Shown here: positions 8,470 through 15,673 of the stretch, one piece after another | Numbering within the stretch: position 1 is the first letter of the stretch | Layout of the letters: each line of letters starts with the position of its first letter | Source of the DNA: Clostridia bacterium | GTDB lineage: Bacteria; Bacillota; Clostridia; Oscillospirales; Acutalibacteraceae | Reading direction: 5' to 3' | Length of the DNA stretch: 34,780 bases | Assembly: GCA_017461625.1 (NCBI GenBank) | Contig: JAFTXJ010000018.1 | Location: forward strand, 1 to 34,780 | The notes under the pieces: generated by a model | Databases searched by the model: none | What the model was told of the DNA's origin: nothing | What the model saw: the letters and a program-made list of their open reading frames with translations, nothing else | Position numbers and translations under genes: made by a program

Positions 8470-8769
8470 TTAACCGAAAGTATTCTGTTCTTTCGGTTCG
8501 GTTCTGTGTTTCTCCAACTTCTGTCGTGCAGAAACAGTTTGGTTTTTGGAGCTGATAGTTGCCCTTTTTCTCTTTTTGGATTTTACAGGAACAGGTTTCG
8601 CTTCTTTTAATCCGGCAGCTTCCAACGCCCTTGGCCAAGGACCTAAGAAGGCTTTGATTCGTGACCGTGTGGGTTCATCAAAATCATCCTTTTTGGGCAA
8701 TCTTCCGAGTTCCTCAGCTTTTCTTTTCAAAAGTTCTTCCGCCCAGGACTTTTTCTCATCTGATGTCAC
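8470..8769 (-). CDS. Small protein with a homing-endonuclease-associated (HNH) repeat
   Basis: This 99-residue basic protein starts at a GTG (8769) with AAAGGAGG about 8 nt upstream. Residues about 9-55 match the helical repeat often found beside HNH/homing endonucleases: AEELGRLPKKDDFD, then IKAFLGPWPRALEAAGL. The C-terminal part is Lys/Arg/Gln-rich and looks disordered. No nuclease residues are seen. It is the first gene after the cobalamin riboswitch terminator and lies 35 bp upstream of the secreted protein gene. Its position suggests it is co-regulated by B12, and the repeat suggests DNA binding, but its role here is unknown. Confidence 0.7.
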   Translation of the reverse strand: MTSDEKKSWAEELLKRKAEELGRLPKKDDFDEPTRSRIKAFLGPWPRALEAAGLKEAKPVPVKSKKRKRATISSKNQTVSARQKLEKHRTEPKEQNTFG

Positions 8770-8792
8770 TTGTCAAACCTCCTTTACAAAAT

Positions 8793-8829
8793 AAAAAATA
8801 CCCTTTCAACCAAAAAGGTCAAAAGAGTA
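8793..8829 (-). terminator. Riboswitch-controlled intrinsic terminator
   Basis: On the minus strand TACTCTTTTGACC (8829-8817) pairs over 13 bp, with G-U pairs, with GGTTGAAAGGGTA (8811-8799) around a 5-nt loop, followed by six U (8798-8793). It lies between the cobalamin aptamer and the first gene's ribosome-binding site. The 5' arm can instead pair with an upstream antiterminator segment (8931-8921, AAGAGTGCAAC with GTTGTACTCTT), giving an 11-bp alternative helix. This is the expected layout for transcription attenuation when cobalamin is bound. Confidence 0.85.
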
Positions 8830-8959
8830 CAACAGATTAACGCGGTACGACAACAATAACTTCGGACTGCACAAAATAAAAAAGAACGCAATCCAAAATC
8901 TACCATACTACGATAAATCGGTTGCACTCTTCTCACCAAAGTTGTGTTGAACCTAAAAA

Positions 8960-9128
8960 GACACGGCAGGTGTTCTGACTTAAGGAACAGATATCAAAGC
9001 AGATTATAAACCGCAGAAATGCAGACAATAACCTGATTTTCAATTCCAACACAGTAATGGCGGTTGTTCAGGATTCGAACCTGATTCCCTTTTACATCTA
9101 CTCAGCTTACAACTTTTCAAACCGTATC
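8960..9128 (-). promoter_or_regulatory. Cobalamin riboswitch aptamer
   Basis: The minus strand carries the cobalamin-riboswitch core. AAAAGGGAAT is followed by a CAGGTTCGAATCCTG hairpin and then AACAACCGCCATTACTGT, matching the conserved B12-box region (GGGAA, AATCC, CCGCC, CTGT). The 3' part has AAGTCAGAACACCTGCC, matching the terminal conserved segment. The closing P1 stem is visible as GATACGG (9128-9122) with CCGTGTC (8966-8960), 7 bp. Cobalamin binding is known in this family to switch off downstream genes. The six genes downstream are therefore predicted to be expressed when B12 is scarce. Whether it prefers adenosylcobalamin or hydroxocobalamin is not resolved. Confidence 0.93.
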
Positions 9129-9156
9129 TTCTCATATCAGTATTAAATTTTTATAT

Positions 9157-9185
9157 ATTGTAGCATAGTTGACAAGTTTTTTCAA
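9157..9185 (-). promoter_or_regulatory. Promoter of the cobalamin riboswitch operon
   Basis: On the minus strand TTGAAA (9185-9180) and TACAAT (9162-9157) are separated by 17 bp, a good sigma-A-type promoter. Transcription would start near 9150, just upstream of the riboswitch P1 stem. Confidence 0.75.
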
Positions 9186-9238
9186 TATATTAGCTTAATA
9201 ATTTTTTAACGAACTTTTGCAAAGCCGTAAAAAGCAAT

Positions 9239-9269
9239 AAGACGGCAAGGAAAAACACCAAGCCGTCTT
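9239..9269 (-). terminator. Intrinsic terminator after tnpV
   Basis: An inverted repeat AAGACGGC/GCCGTCTT lies just past the tnpV stop codon and is followed by an AT-rich stretch on the minus strand. It insulates tnpV from the riboswitch promoter immediately downstream. Confidence 0.65.
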
Positions 9270-9276
9270 GTTATAA

Positions 9277-9642
9277 TTAATTACATATTAAGTTGTTTGT
9301 GACAATCTCTCTTGCCCTTGCCTCTATATTTTGCACACGGCACACCCATTCCATCTGATTTTCCTCTTTCAGGTGTTCTGTAACACCTTCAGCTTCTTTC
9401 ATTTGCTCAACTAAAGTATCAAACATATCTCGTGCCTGATTTTCAATTTCAGCACAGTGCTGATATAGTTTTCCTTGTGCAAGTAGTGTTGTAAACAGCA
9501 CCTTCTTGTGTTTTAGAAGTTCGTCTTTATGTAACATACCCCACTTGCCGAGAGTAATGTTTGCTTCTTCGGGTGGTAAAATGAGGTTTGGGATTAAATA
9601 ATCACCAACCTGACGATATTGGATTGTGTTTTGATTTGACAT
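9277..9642 (-). CDS. tnpV: TnpV family protein (Tn4451-type element accessory protein)
   Basis: This 121-residue protein matches the TnpV family first seen in Tn4451/Tn4453-like elements: LPPEEANITLGKWGMLHKDEL near 21-41, followed by a long helical region ending in ARAREIVTNNLI. The family's biochemical role is not established. ATG at 9642 has AAAGGAGG upstream. No recombinase (TnpX/TnpZ) or other element gene is seen nearby, so this is either an orphan remnant or a domesticated copy. The gene has its own terminator and a possible promoter (TAGACA, 17 bp, TACAAT) around 9675-9705 on the minus strand. Confidence 0.8.
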   Translation of the reverse strand: MSNQNTIQYRQVGDYLIPNLILPPEEANITLGKWGMLHKDELLKHKKVLFTTLLAQGKLYQHCAEIENQARDMFDTLVEQMKEAEGVTEHLKEENQMEWVCRVQNIEARAREIVTNNLICN

Positions 9643-9713
9643 AAAAAGTCCTCCTTTAAATTTTGTACTTTTATTGTACTAATAAAAGGAGGGTTTGTCT
9701 AATGTGCAAACAC

Positions 9714-9744
9714 AAGAAAAAGAGAGAAGCCGAAACTTCTCTCT
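9714..9744 (-). terminator. Intrinsic terminator after the FAD/Rieske gene
   Basis: A perfect 9-bp stem (9721-9729 and 9736-9744, AGAGAGAAG/CTTCTCTCT) with a 6-nt loop is followed on the minus strand by a U-rich run. It lies about 80 bp downstream of the oxidoreductase stop codon and upstream of tnpV. Confidence 0.8.
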
Positions 9745-9825
9745 GATTTTCTTTCCTTGCAACGCCCATAAGTTAGAATTTTAAAATTACTGCCTTATGT
9801 GGCATCAGCAAATTCGGTTGCTTTT

Positions 9826-11115
9826 TTAATGCCCGTTTGCGGGATTGTCAATAATCTTCCCTTGCTCATCAATCCGAGTTCCGTGGCAAGGGCAATCCCA
9901 GGAATGCTCAGCATCATTCCATTTAAGCGCACAGCCGAGGTGAGGACATCTTTTGGTAGAAAAGGACAACAAATTGCTCACCGTTTCAAAGCCATTTACC
10001 AAAAGCTGAGGCTTAAGCACACTTCTTGAAGGGTCAAAAATATGAGCAAAATCATTATCCTTTTCTTCAATCATATCACACAAAAGCTCTGCCGCAACCA
10101 TTGCGCCTGTCATTCCCCATTTATTAAAACCGCTTGCAACAAACAGCCTTTTCGTGTGCTTTGAATACTTACCGATATACGGAATATCATCAAGACTCAT
10201 ACAATCCTGAGTTGCCCAATGAAACTTTTCGCTGCTTTCAGGGTAATTCACCTTAACAAAGTCCCTGATTCCTTGCCAGTTACCGCCGTTTTTACCTGTT
10301 CTGTGATCGCCGCCGCCCACAATCAGACAATCAGCGTAATTGCGAAAAGACATTCCCTTTTTGCTTTCATCAACATACATTCCACCCACATCGGGAGCGT
10401 TTTTGAGGGCAACAGCATATGATCGGTGTTGATAAAGCTTAAATGAAAATCCACCGTGTTTATTGATAAAAGGAAAATGAGTTGCAACCACCACGTTTTT
10501 TGCTTCTATTCTGCCAAAATCCGTAACAGCAGTGTTACCTATCATCTCTTTGACAAACGTGTTTTCATAAATATTCAAATTTTTGCTGATGTGAGCAAGA
10601 AATTTTAAAGGGTGAAACTGTGCCTGATTTTTAAACTCAACTGCACCGACAGTGTCAAAAGGTAAAGGCAGATTTTTGCAAAAATTTGCCAAGTAACCGA
10701 TTTTATTTAAAGCATCAAGTTCCTTTTCAATTTTTCGTCTGTCATCAAGAGAGTACACAAAATTATTTTTCACCTGATAATCACAGGCAATTTTTCGGCA
10801 AAGGTCGCTGTATTTTTTAAAGGCGTTCTGATTTGCCTTAAGATACGTTTTTGCACCGTCAACACCAATGTTTTTTACAAGCTTTTGATAGATCAGCCCA
10901 TGCTGAAAAGTTATTTTTGCAGTTGTGTTGCCTGTGACCCCACTGCAAAGAGTATTTTTTTCAACAAGGATGTAGTCAATATTTCTTTGATGCAAAAAAT
11001 ATGCCGTCAGCAAACCTGCAATTCCGCCGCCGATTATGAGAACATCGGTTTTGCAATCACCATTCAGATGTCCAAAGTGAGGCATAATATTACCGTCTTG
11101 CCATAATGATTTCAC
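9826..11115 (-). CDS. FAD-dependent oxidoreductase with C-terminal Rieske [2Fe-2S] domain
   Basis: This 429-residue protein has an N-terminal DAO-type FAD fold with the dinucleotide motif VLIIGGGIAG (25-34). At its C-terminus are Rieske ligands in CPHLGC (390-395) and CPCHG (408-412). DAO-Rieske fusions occur in many bacteria; they oxidise an amine-type substrate at FAD and pass electrons to the iron-sulfur cluster, but the substrate is unknown. There is no signal peptide, so it is cytoplasmic. The likely start is a GTG at 11115 preceded by GAGGTGG. It is transcribed alone, divergently from the GNAT gene, and ends in its own terminator. Confidence 0.88.
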   Translation of the reverse strand: MKSLWQDGNIMPHFGHLNGDCKTDVLIIGGGIAGLLTAYFLHQRNIDYILVEKNTLCSGVTGNTTAKITFQHGLIYQKLVKNIGVDGAKTYLKANQNAFKKYSDLCRKIACDYQVKNNFVYSLDDRRKIEKELDALNKIGYLANFCKNLPLPFDTVGAVEFKNQAQFHPLKFLAHISKNLNIYENTFVKEMIGNTAVTDFGRIEAKNVVVATHFPFINKHGGFSFKLYQHRSYAVALKNAPDVGGMYVDESKKGMSFRNYADCLIVGGGDHRTGKNGGNWQGIRDFVKVNYPESSEKFHWATQDCMSLDDIPYIGKYSKHTKRLFVASGFNKWGMTGAMVAAELLCDMIEEKDNDFAHIFDPSRSVLKPQLLVNGFETVSNLLSFSTKRCPHLGCALKWNDAEHSWDCPCHGTRIDEQGKIIDNPANGH

Positions 11116-11137
11116 GCTACCACCTCAAAGGTAGTGT

Positions 11138-11166
11138 TTGAACTTAATCAAATGTTATGCTATAAT
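11138..11166 (+). promoter_or_regulatory. Promoter of the GNAT acetyltransferase gene
   Basis: TTGAAC (11138-11143) and TATAAT (11161-11166) are separated by 17 bp. The predicted transcript begins near 11173, so translation must start at the ATG at 11191, not at codons further upstream. Confidence 0.8.
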
Positions 11167-11190
11167 ATCAAAAAACAGTGGGGCGATTTT

Positions 11191-11655
11191 ATGAAATTTT
11201 GTTGGACCGATTATGACCCTGTTAAAATGAAATTTGTTGAAAAATGGCTTGATAAAAAAGCCGTAAGATTTACCGGTATGGATGATGGTTGGGAAGATTT
11301 TTATGAATATTGGAAAAATAAAAAAGACACCGTTCTTAACCAAAACTACTGGTGCAAGATTGTGTCTGAAAACGAAGTTCCTTTTGGAATTGTCGCAATA
11401 AGTTTTCATGCAGATTCCTTTTTAATTATGGAAATGCTCATTGCCCCCAAAATGCGTAACAAGGGAAAAGGCACGCTGCTTATCAAAGACCTTTTAGAAA
11501 ACAGCGGACAAATTCTCGGCAAAGCAATCCATAAAGCAGAGGCTGTAATTTACCCGAGCAACAAGGCTTCACAAAAGTGCTTTGAAAAAGCTGGTTTTGC
11601 TATTAAACAGGTGCACGATGACGGTGATGCTATCGATTACATTTTTAACAAATAA
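11191..11655 (+). CDS. GNAT family N-acetyltransferase
   Basis: This 154-residue protein has the GNAT acetyl-CoA-binding motif: MEMLIAPKMRNKGKGTLLIKD, where RNKGKG stands for the (R/Q)xxGx(G/A) pyrophosphate loop. It ends with the usual NKASQKCFEKAGF motif. Such enzymes transfer an acetyl group to an amine; the substrate is not evident. I start it at 11191 because a strong promoter ends at 11166, inside any longer reading frame. The Shine-Dalgarno sequence (GGGGCGA) is weak. It is monocistronic, divergent from the oxidoreductase and followed by a terminator. Confidence 0.82.
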   Translation: MKFCWTDYDPVKMKFVEKWLDKKAVRFTGMDDGWEDFYEYWKNKKDTVLNQNYWCKIVSENEVPFGIVAISFHADSFLIMEMLIAPKMRNKGKGTLLIKDLLENSGQILGKAIHKAEAVIYPSNKASQKCFEKAGFAIKQVHDDGDAIDYIFNK

Positions 11656-11678
11656 AGCTCCCTCGAAAGGGAGCTTTT
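11654..11678. terminator. Bidirectional terminator between GNAT and ABC-F genes
   Basis: A perfect hairpin AAGCTCCCT/AGGGAGCTT with a CGAA-type loop lies between two convergent genes. A short U-rich run follows it on the plus strand and a shorter one on the minus strand. Confidence 0.85.
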
Positions 11679-11679
11679 A

Positions 11680-13278
11680 TTATTGCTTGTCTTCTGCCAT
11701 TTCTTCCAGGTATTCATCAAAGGTGATTTCCTTATCATAGAAGCTACCGGTTGTTACATCAATAATTCTTGTGGCGATTGTCTGCACAAACTGGTGGTCG
11801 TGAGAGGTAAACAAAACTGTTTCAGGGAACTTGATAATTCCGTTGTTAAGGGAAGCGATTGATTCCAAATCAAGGTGGTTTGTTGGCTCATCAAAGAGTA
11901 AAACATTAGCCCCTGAAAGCATCATTTTACAAAGCATACAGCGAACACGCTCACCGCCTGAAAGCACCTTCGCTTTTTTGGTAGCTTCTTCGCCTGAAAA
12001 CATCATTCTGCCAAGCCAGCCACGAACATCAGATTCAAAAATCAAATCTGAATATCTTCTCAGCCAATCAATAAGGCTATCCTCACAGCCGTCAAAAAAC
12101 TCAGAGTTGTCACTGGGGAAATATGACTGTGAAGTAGTCACGCCCCACTTAAATTCGCCCTCATCAGGCTCCATTTCACCCATAAGAATTTTGAAAAGAG
12201 TTGTTTTTGCAAGGCTGTCAGTGCCGACAAATGCAACTTTTTCTCTCGGCTTAATTGTGAAGCTTACGTTATCAAGCACCTTTCTTTCACCGATTGTTTT
12301 AGAAATTCCGCTAACGGTAAGAAGGTCGTTTCCAACTTCTCGGTCAGGCTTAAAGTCAACAAACGGAAAACGTCTTGATGAAACAGGAATATCTTCAATA
12401 ACAAGATTATCAAGAAGCTTTTTACGGCTCGTTGCCTGCTTTGACTTGGAAGCATTGGCACTGAAGCGTGCAATGAAATCCTGCAATTCCTTTTTCTTAG
12501 CTTCTGCTTTCTTATTCTGTTCACGCAGTTGACGCTGTGCCATCTGTGTATATTCATACCAGAAGTCATAGTTGCCCACGTACATTGCAATTTTACCAAA
12601 GTCAATATCAACAATATGGGTACAAACTTTATTTAAAAAGTGACGGTCATGGGAAACAACAATAACTGTGCTGTCAAGCTCAATCAAAAACTCTTCAAGC
12701 CAGCTGATTGCGTCAATATCAAGGTGGTTGGTGGGCTCGTCCATAAGAAGAATCTGAGGATTTCCGAAAAGAGCCTGTGCAAGAAGCACCTTAACCTTCA
12801 TCGCATCGGTCAGCTCGCTCATCTGAAGATAATGAAACTCATTGGTAACACCAAGTCCGTTCAAAAGAATTTCTGCATCACTTTCGGCACTGTAACCGCC
12901 CATTTCTGCAAATTCATCTTCAATTTCACAAACTCTGATACCCTCCTCTTCAGTTAAATCAGTTTTAGAATAAAGGTCATCACGCTCGTCCATGATTTTG
13001 CAAAGTTCCATATTTCCCATAAGAACGGTGCGAATTACTGAATATTCATCAAATTCAAAGTGATTCTGCTTCAAAACAGAAAGTCGCTCACCGGGGGTAT
13101 ATATAACCTCGCCTTTATTCGGCTCAATTTCACCTGAAAGAATTTTTAAAAAGGTTGACTTACCTGCACCGTTTGCACCGATAAGTCCGTAGCAGTTGCC
13201 TTTGGTGAATGCCATATCAACATTTTTAAAAAGCTCTCTGCCACCGTACTGAAGTCCTACATTAACTGTGCTTATCAT
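11680..13278 (-). CDS. ABC-F family ATP-binding protein
   Basis: This 532-residue protein has two ABC ATPase domains, no membrane segment and a charged linker (about 240-300) between them, as in ABC-F proteins, which act on ribosomes. Domain 1 has Walker A GANGAGKST (34-42) and LLMDEPTNHLD (177-187), but its signature is degenerate (MSELTDA). Domain 2 has a canonical LSGGERVR (439-446) and LLFDEPTNHLD (460-470), but its Walker A reads GTDSLAKTT (352-360), missing the usual GxNGxGKS glycines. Which ABC-F subgroup it belongs to (Uup, EttA, YbiT or resistance type) I cannot tell. Its start overlaps the S24/S26 peptidase gene by 17 bp, so the two are likely translationally coupled. Confidence 0.88.
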   Translation of the reverse strand: MISTVNVGLQYGGRELFKNVDMAFTKGNCYGLIGANGAGKSTFLKILSGEIEPNKGEVIYTPGERLSVLKQNHFEFDEYSVIRTVLMGNMELCKIMDERDDLYSKTDLTEEEGIRVCEIEDEFAEMGGYSAESDAEILLNGLGVTNEFHYLQMSELTDAMKVKVLLAQALFGNPQILLMDEPTNHLDIDAISWLEEFLIELDSTVIVVSHDRHFLNKVCTHIVDIDFGKIAMYVGNYDFWYEYTQMAQRQLREQNKKAEAKKKELQDFIARFSANASKSKQATSRKKLLDNLVIEDIPVSSRRFPFVDFKPDREVGNDLLTVSGISKTIGERKVLDNVSFTIKPREKVAFVGTDSLAKTTLFKILMGEMEPDEGEFKWGVTTSQSYFPSDNSEFFDGCEDSLIDWLRRYSDLIFESDVRGWLGRMMFSGEEATKKAKVLSGGERVRCMLCKMMLSGANVLLFDEPTNHLDLESIASLNNGIIKFPETVLFTSHDHQFVQTIATRIIDVTTGSFYDKEITFDEYLEEMAEDKQ

Positions 13279-13723
13279 TGGTTTTTGCTCCTAATCTTAT
13301 CTTAATTGAATTTATTATTCGATTTTTCCACCTGATTGCAGGCAGAGTGATTTTATATTTTTTAAAATACATATTGTTTAATTTCAGCACCTTGCCGTTT
13401 CTTTCAACAGCTTCAAGAATGCCCAAAATCACTGATTTATCAACAGTTTCCGTTGTCCATTGGCTATCCCCTCGCAAGGTGATTTCACTGCCGTTTATTG
13501 CAACAATTCTGTGAAGAACAAGCCTTCCGTTAGCTCTTTTATAAAGAACTATATCCCCTACCGCAAGGGGATTTTGAATTTCAGAAATAACTACGGTATC
13601 TTCACAGTCTTTGATAACAGGCTCCATACTTTTTCCCGATGCCGTAATTCTGACTTTACCGCCTGAGGATAAAACCTCTTCAATCACAGGCGACATTTCT
13701 TTTAAAGAAAGAGTGTCACTCAA
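13262..13723 (-). CDS. S24/S26 peptidase-like protein (SipW-like Ser/His)
   Basis: This 153-residue protein has the signal-peptidase/LexA-fold motifs: nucleophile region SGKSMEPVI with Ser32, then GDIVLYK (56-62), LHRIV with His71 and RGDSQ (84-88). His in place of the usual Lys is as in SipW/ER-type signal peptidases. Unlike these, it shows no clear transmembrane helix. Small S24/S26-like proteins occur with PqqD, HprK-like kinase and ABC transporter genes in RiPP-type loci, and that is its context here. A peptide-processing role is inferred. The start is a TTG at 13723 overlapping the PqqD stop; an ATG nine codons later is the alternative. Confidence 0.75.
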   Translation of the reverse strand: MSDTLSLKEMSPVIEEVLSSGGKVRITASGKSMEPVIKDCEDTVVISEIQNPLAVGDIVLYKRANGRLVLHRIVAINGSEITLRGDSQWTTETVDKSVILGILEAVERNGKVLKLNNMYFKKYKITLPAIRWKNRIINSIKIRLGAKTNDKHS

Positions 13724-13973
13724 TTATATCCGCCCTTTCAAGGGTTGAGATAAATTCTTCAACATCTTTATTGATTTCATCAGCAGTCACATTGCATTCT
13801 TTTGCAAGGGCAACAATTATCTCATCTTTTTCTGCACCCTTTTCGATCATTCGCCATATGAATTTTGCTGTTTCATTCACAGTGATAATTCCCTGAAAAT
13901 CCATACCTGCAGTTGAAACCACTATGTTCATTCCGCTGACCTCACGCAATTTGTATTCAGGTTTAATTTTCAT
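13716..13973 (-). CDS. PqqD family protein (RiPP recognition element-like)
   Basis: This 85-residue protein matches the PqqD fold: an N-terminal beta hairpin (YKLREVSGMNIVVS), then VNETAKFIWRMIEKGAEKDEIIVALAKE, then a final helix with VEEFISTLERADII. PqqD-like domains bind leader peptides of ribosomally made peptides and hand them to modifying enzymes or proteases. No precursor peptide is seen nearby. I use the ATG at 13973, which overlaps the ABC transporter stop codon by 11 bp and has GGGTGA upstream; a TTG at 13994 would add seven residues. Confidence 0.82.
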   Translation of the reverse strand: MKIKPEYKLREVSGMNIVVSTAGMDFQGIITVNETAKFIWRMIEKGAEKDEIIVALAKECNVTADEINKDVEEFISTLERADIIE

Positions 13974-15663
13974 CAGAATCACCCGTTTCTTCAATAATAA
14001 TTTTGCCGTTTATGATTTTAAGCTCTTTGTTGCATACACTCAAAGCAGCTTTTTTGTGAGTGATAATCAAAAGAGTTTTATCATTAAGCTCTCTGAGGTT
14101 TTGAATAAGCCTTTTTTCTGTTGCTTCATCAAGGGCAGAAGTTGCTTCATCAAGCAAAATAATCGGTGCATCATAAAGAATTGCCCTTGCGATGGCAATT
14201 CGCTGGGCCTGACCTTCCGAAAGACCAAGACCTCTTTCACCAAGAATAGTATCAAGCCCCTGCTCAAATTCATTTATAAATTCATCGCAACAGCTTATTC
14301 TGATTGCTTTGTCAATATCCTCTTTGGTTTTTTCACTGTTCATAAATGTGATGTTTTCATGAACAGTGCCGGACAAAAGCAAATTGCCCTGAGGCACATA
14401 AGAAAACAACCTGCGTGTTTCTTTGTCTGCTTTTCTCTCACCATTTCCGCAAAGCAAAATTTCACCGCTTTGAGGCGAAAGAACACCCATCATAAGCTTA
14501 AACAAGGTACTTTTTCCGATACCGGATATACCGGTCACAGCAACAAAATCACCTTTTCTAATTTCACAATTTGTATCTTTAAAAACAAAATCACGATTAT
14601 ATTTAAAGGTGACATCCCTAACTTTTATTGAACGGAGATTTTTATAAAATTCATTAATGTTATCAATTTTTTCACCGGAATACGGTTCATCGGTCAGATT
14701 TTCAAACTCCATAAGCCTTTCAACCGAAGCAACAGTTGCATAAAATGACGGCAAAATGCCTGAAAGTGAAGCCAAGGGACCTTGAATCTGATTAACAAGC
14801 TGTAACACAGCAGACAATTCACCAATATCAATAAATCCGTTATAAACTCGATACCCGCCCCAAATGATTGCAAACAGATGTCCTGCACTGAAAACAAGGT
14901 TAACACCGCTGTTGGCAAAAATGCTCACCGTGGCACGCTTAATTCTCACACGGTAGTTCTCATTCATAAGCTCATATGCCTTTTGGCAAATGCGATCATA
15001 AGCGTTGAACACTTTAACAACCAACACTTCGCTCACCGATTCTTGCATAAAAGAACGAACCTTACCGTCAGATTCCTGACTCTTTTTATGGATGTTTTTC
15101 AGATATTTTTTAAACAGCCTTGAAAAGCCGACAAGGATCCCGCCGCCTGCAACGAAAACTATGGTAAACACAGGGTCAAAGCTGAGCATAATCAAAACAG
15201 CAACCACAAGACGAACAAGCAAAGTAATCAGCCTTGGCAAAAGTCCCATTATGCCGTCAGTGACCACATTAACATCGGAGGTAAGTCGGTTCATAATTTC
15301 ACCGCTGTGAAAATCGGTGAGCTCGCTATAATCTTTTTTGAGCACCGTTTCAAAAATATGACCTCTCAGGCTCATTTCAATTTTAGCCTTTGAGCGTTCA
15401 AAAATGTTTCTGCTGATAATTTTAAAAATGAACTGAACAGTTAAAATAACAGCAAGAATAACAGCACCTTCTGCAAGCAGGTCTGCATCACGATAAGTGG
15501 CACCGTTCACTATGCTTTTTGTGCCGAATGCCGACCACACACCTGCAAAAGCCAACACAACGCTGAGCACCCCGTAAAACGTTACTCCCTTAAGGTGTTT
15601 TTTTGATACGCGGTACATCCATTTAATGGCTGCCATATCCTGATGTCGGTTTCTTTTTTTCAT
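13963..15663 (-). CDS. ABC exporter, fused membrane and ATPase domains
   Basis: This 566-residue half-transporter has six hydrophobic helices in the first ~320 residues. Its ATPase domain has Walker A GISGIGKST (378-386), signature LSEGQ (481-485) and Walker B IILLDEATSALD (501-512). It is of the MsbA/LmrA type and would act as a homodimer to export a peptide or lipid. The signature has Glu for the second Gly, a common tolerated variant. There is no N-terminal C39 peptidase domain. It lies 10 bp after the HprK-like kinase gene and overlaps pqqD-like, so these genes form one operon; its cargo is probably whatever the PqqD-like protein recognises. Confidence 0.88.
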   Translation of the reverse strand: MKKRNRHQDMAAIKWMYRVSKKHLKGVTFYGVLSVVLAFAGVWSAFGTKSIVNGATYRDADLLAEGAVILAVILTVQFIFKIISRNIFERSKAKIEMSLRGHIFETVLKKDYSELTDFHSGEIMNRLTSDVNVVTDGIMGLLPRLITLLVRLVVAVLIMLSFDPVFTIVFVAGGGILVGFSRLFKKYLKNIHKKSQESDGKVRSFMQESVSEVLVVKVFNAYDRICQKAYELMNENYRVRIKRATVSIFANSGVNLVFSAGHLFAIIWGGYRVYNGFIDIGELSAVLQLVNQIQGPLASLSGILPSFYATVASVERLMEFENLTDEPYSGEKIDNINEFYKNLRSIKVRDVTFKYNRDFVFKDTNCEIRKGDFVAVTGISGIGKSTLFKLMMGVLSPQSGEILLCGNGERKADKETRRLFSYVPQGNLLLSGTVHENITFMNSEKTKEDIDKAIRISCCDEFINEFEQGLDTILGERGLGLSEGQAQRIAIARAILYDAPIILLDEATSALDEATEKRLIQNLRELNDKTLLIITHKKAALSVCNKELKIINGKIIIEETGDSDEN

Positions 15664-15673
15664 AAATTCTCCG

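Noticed and set aside
9061-9095. tRNA-like T-arm (GGTTCGAATCC on the minus strand)
   Set aside because: No acceptor, D or anticodon arms surround it. The flanking GGGAA, CCGCC and CTGT elements identify it as the cobalamin riboswitch core.
13978-14631. Plus-strand reading frame opposite the ABC exporter
   Set aside because: It overlaps a canonical ATPase domain on the minus strand and has no supporting signals.
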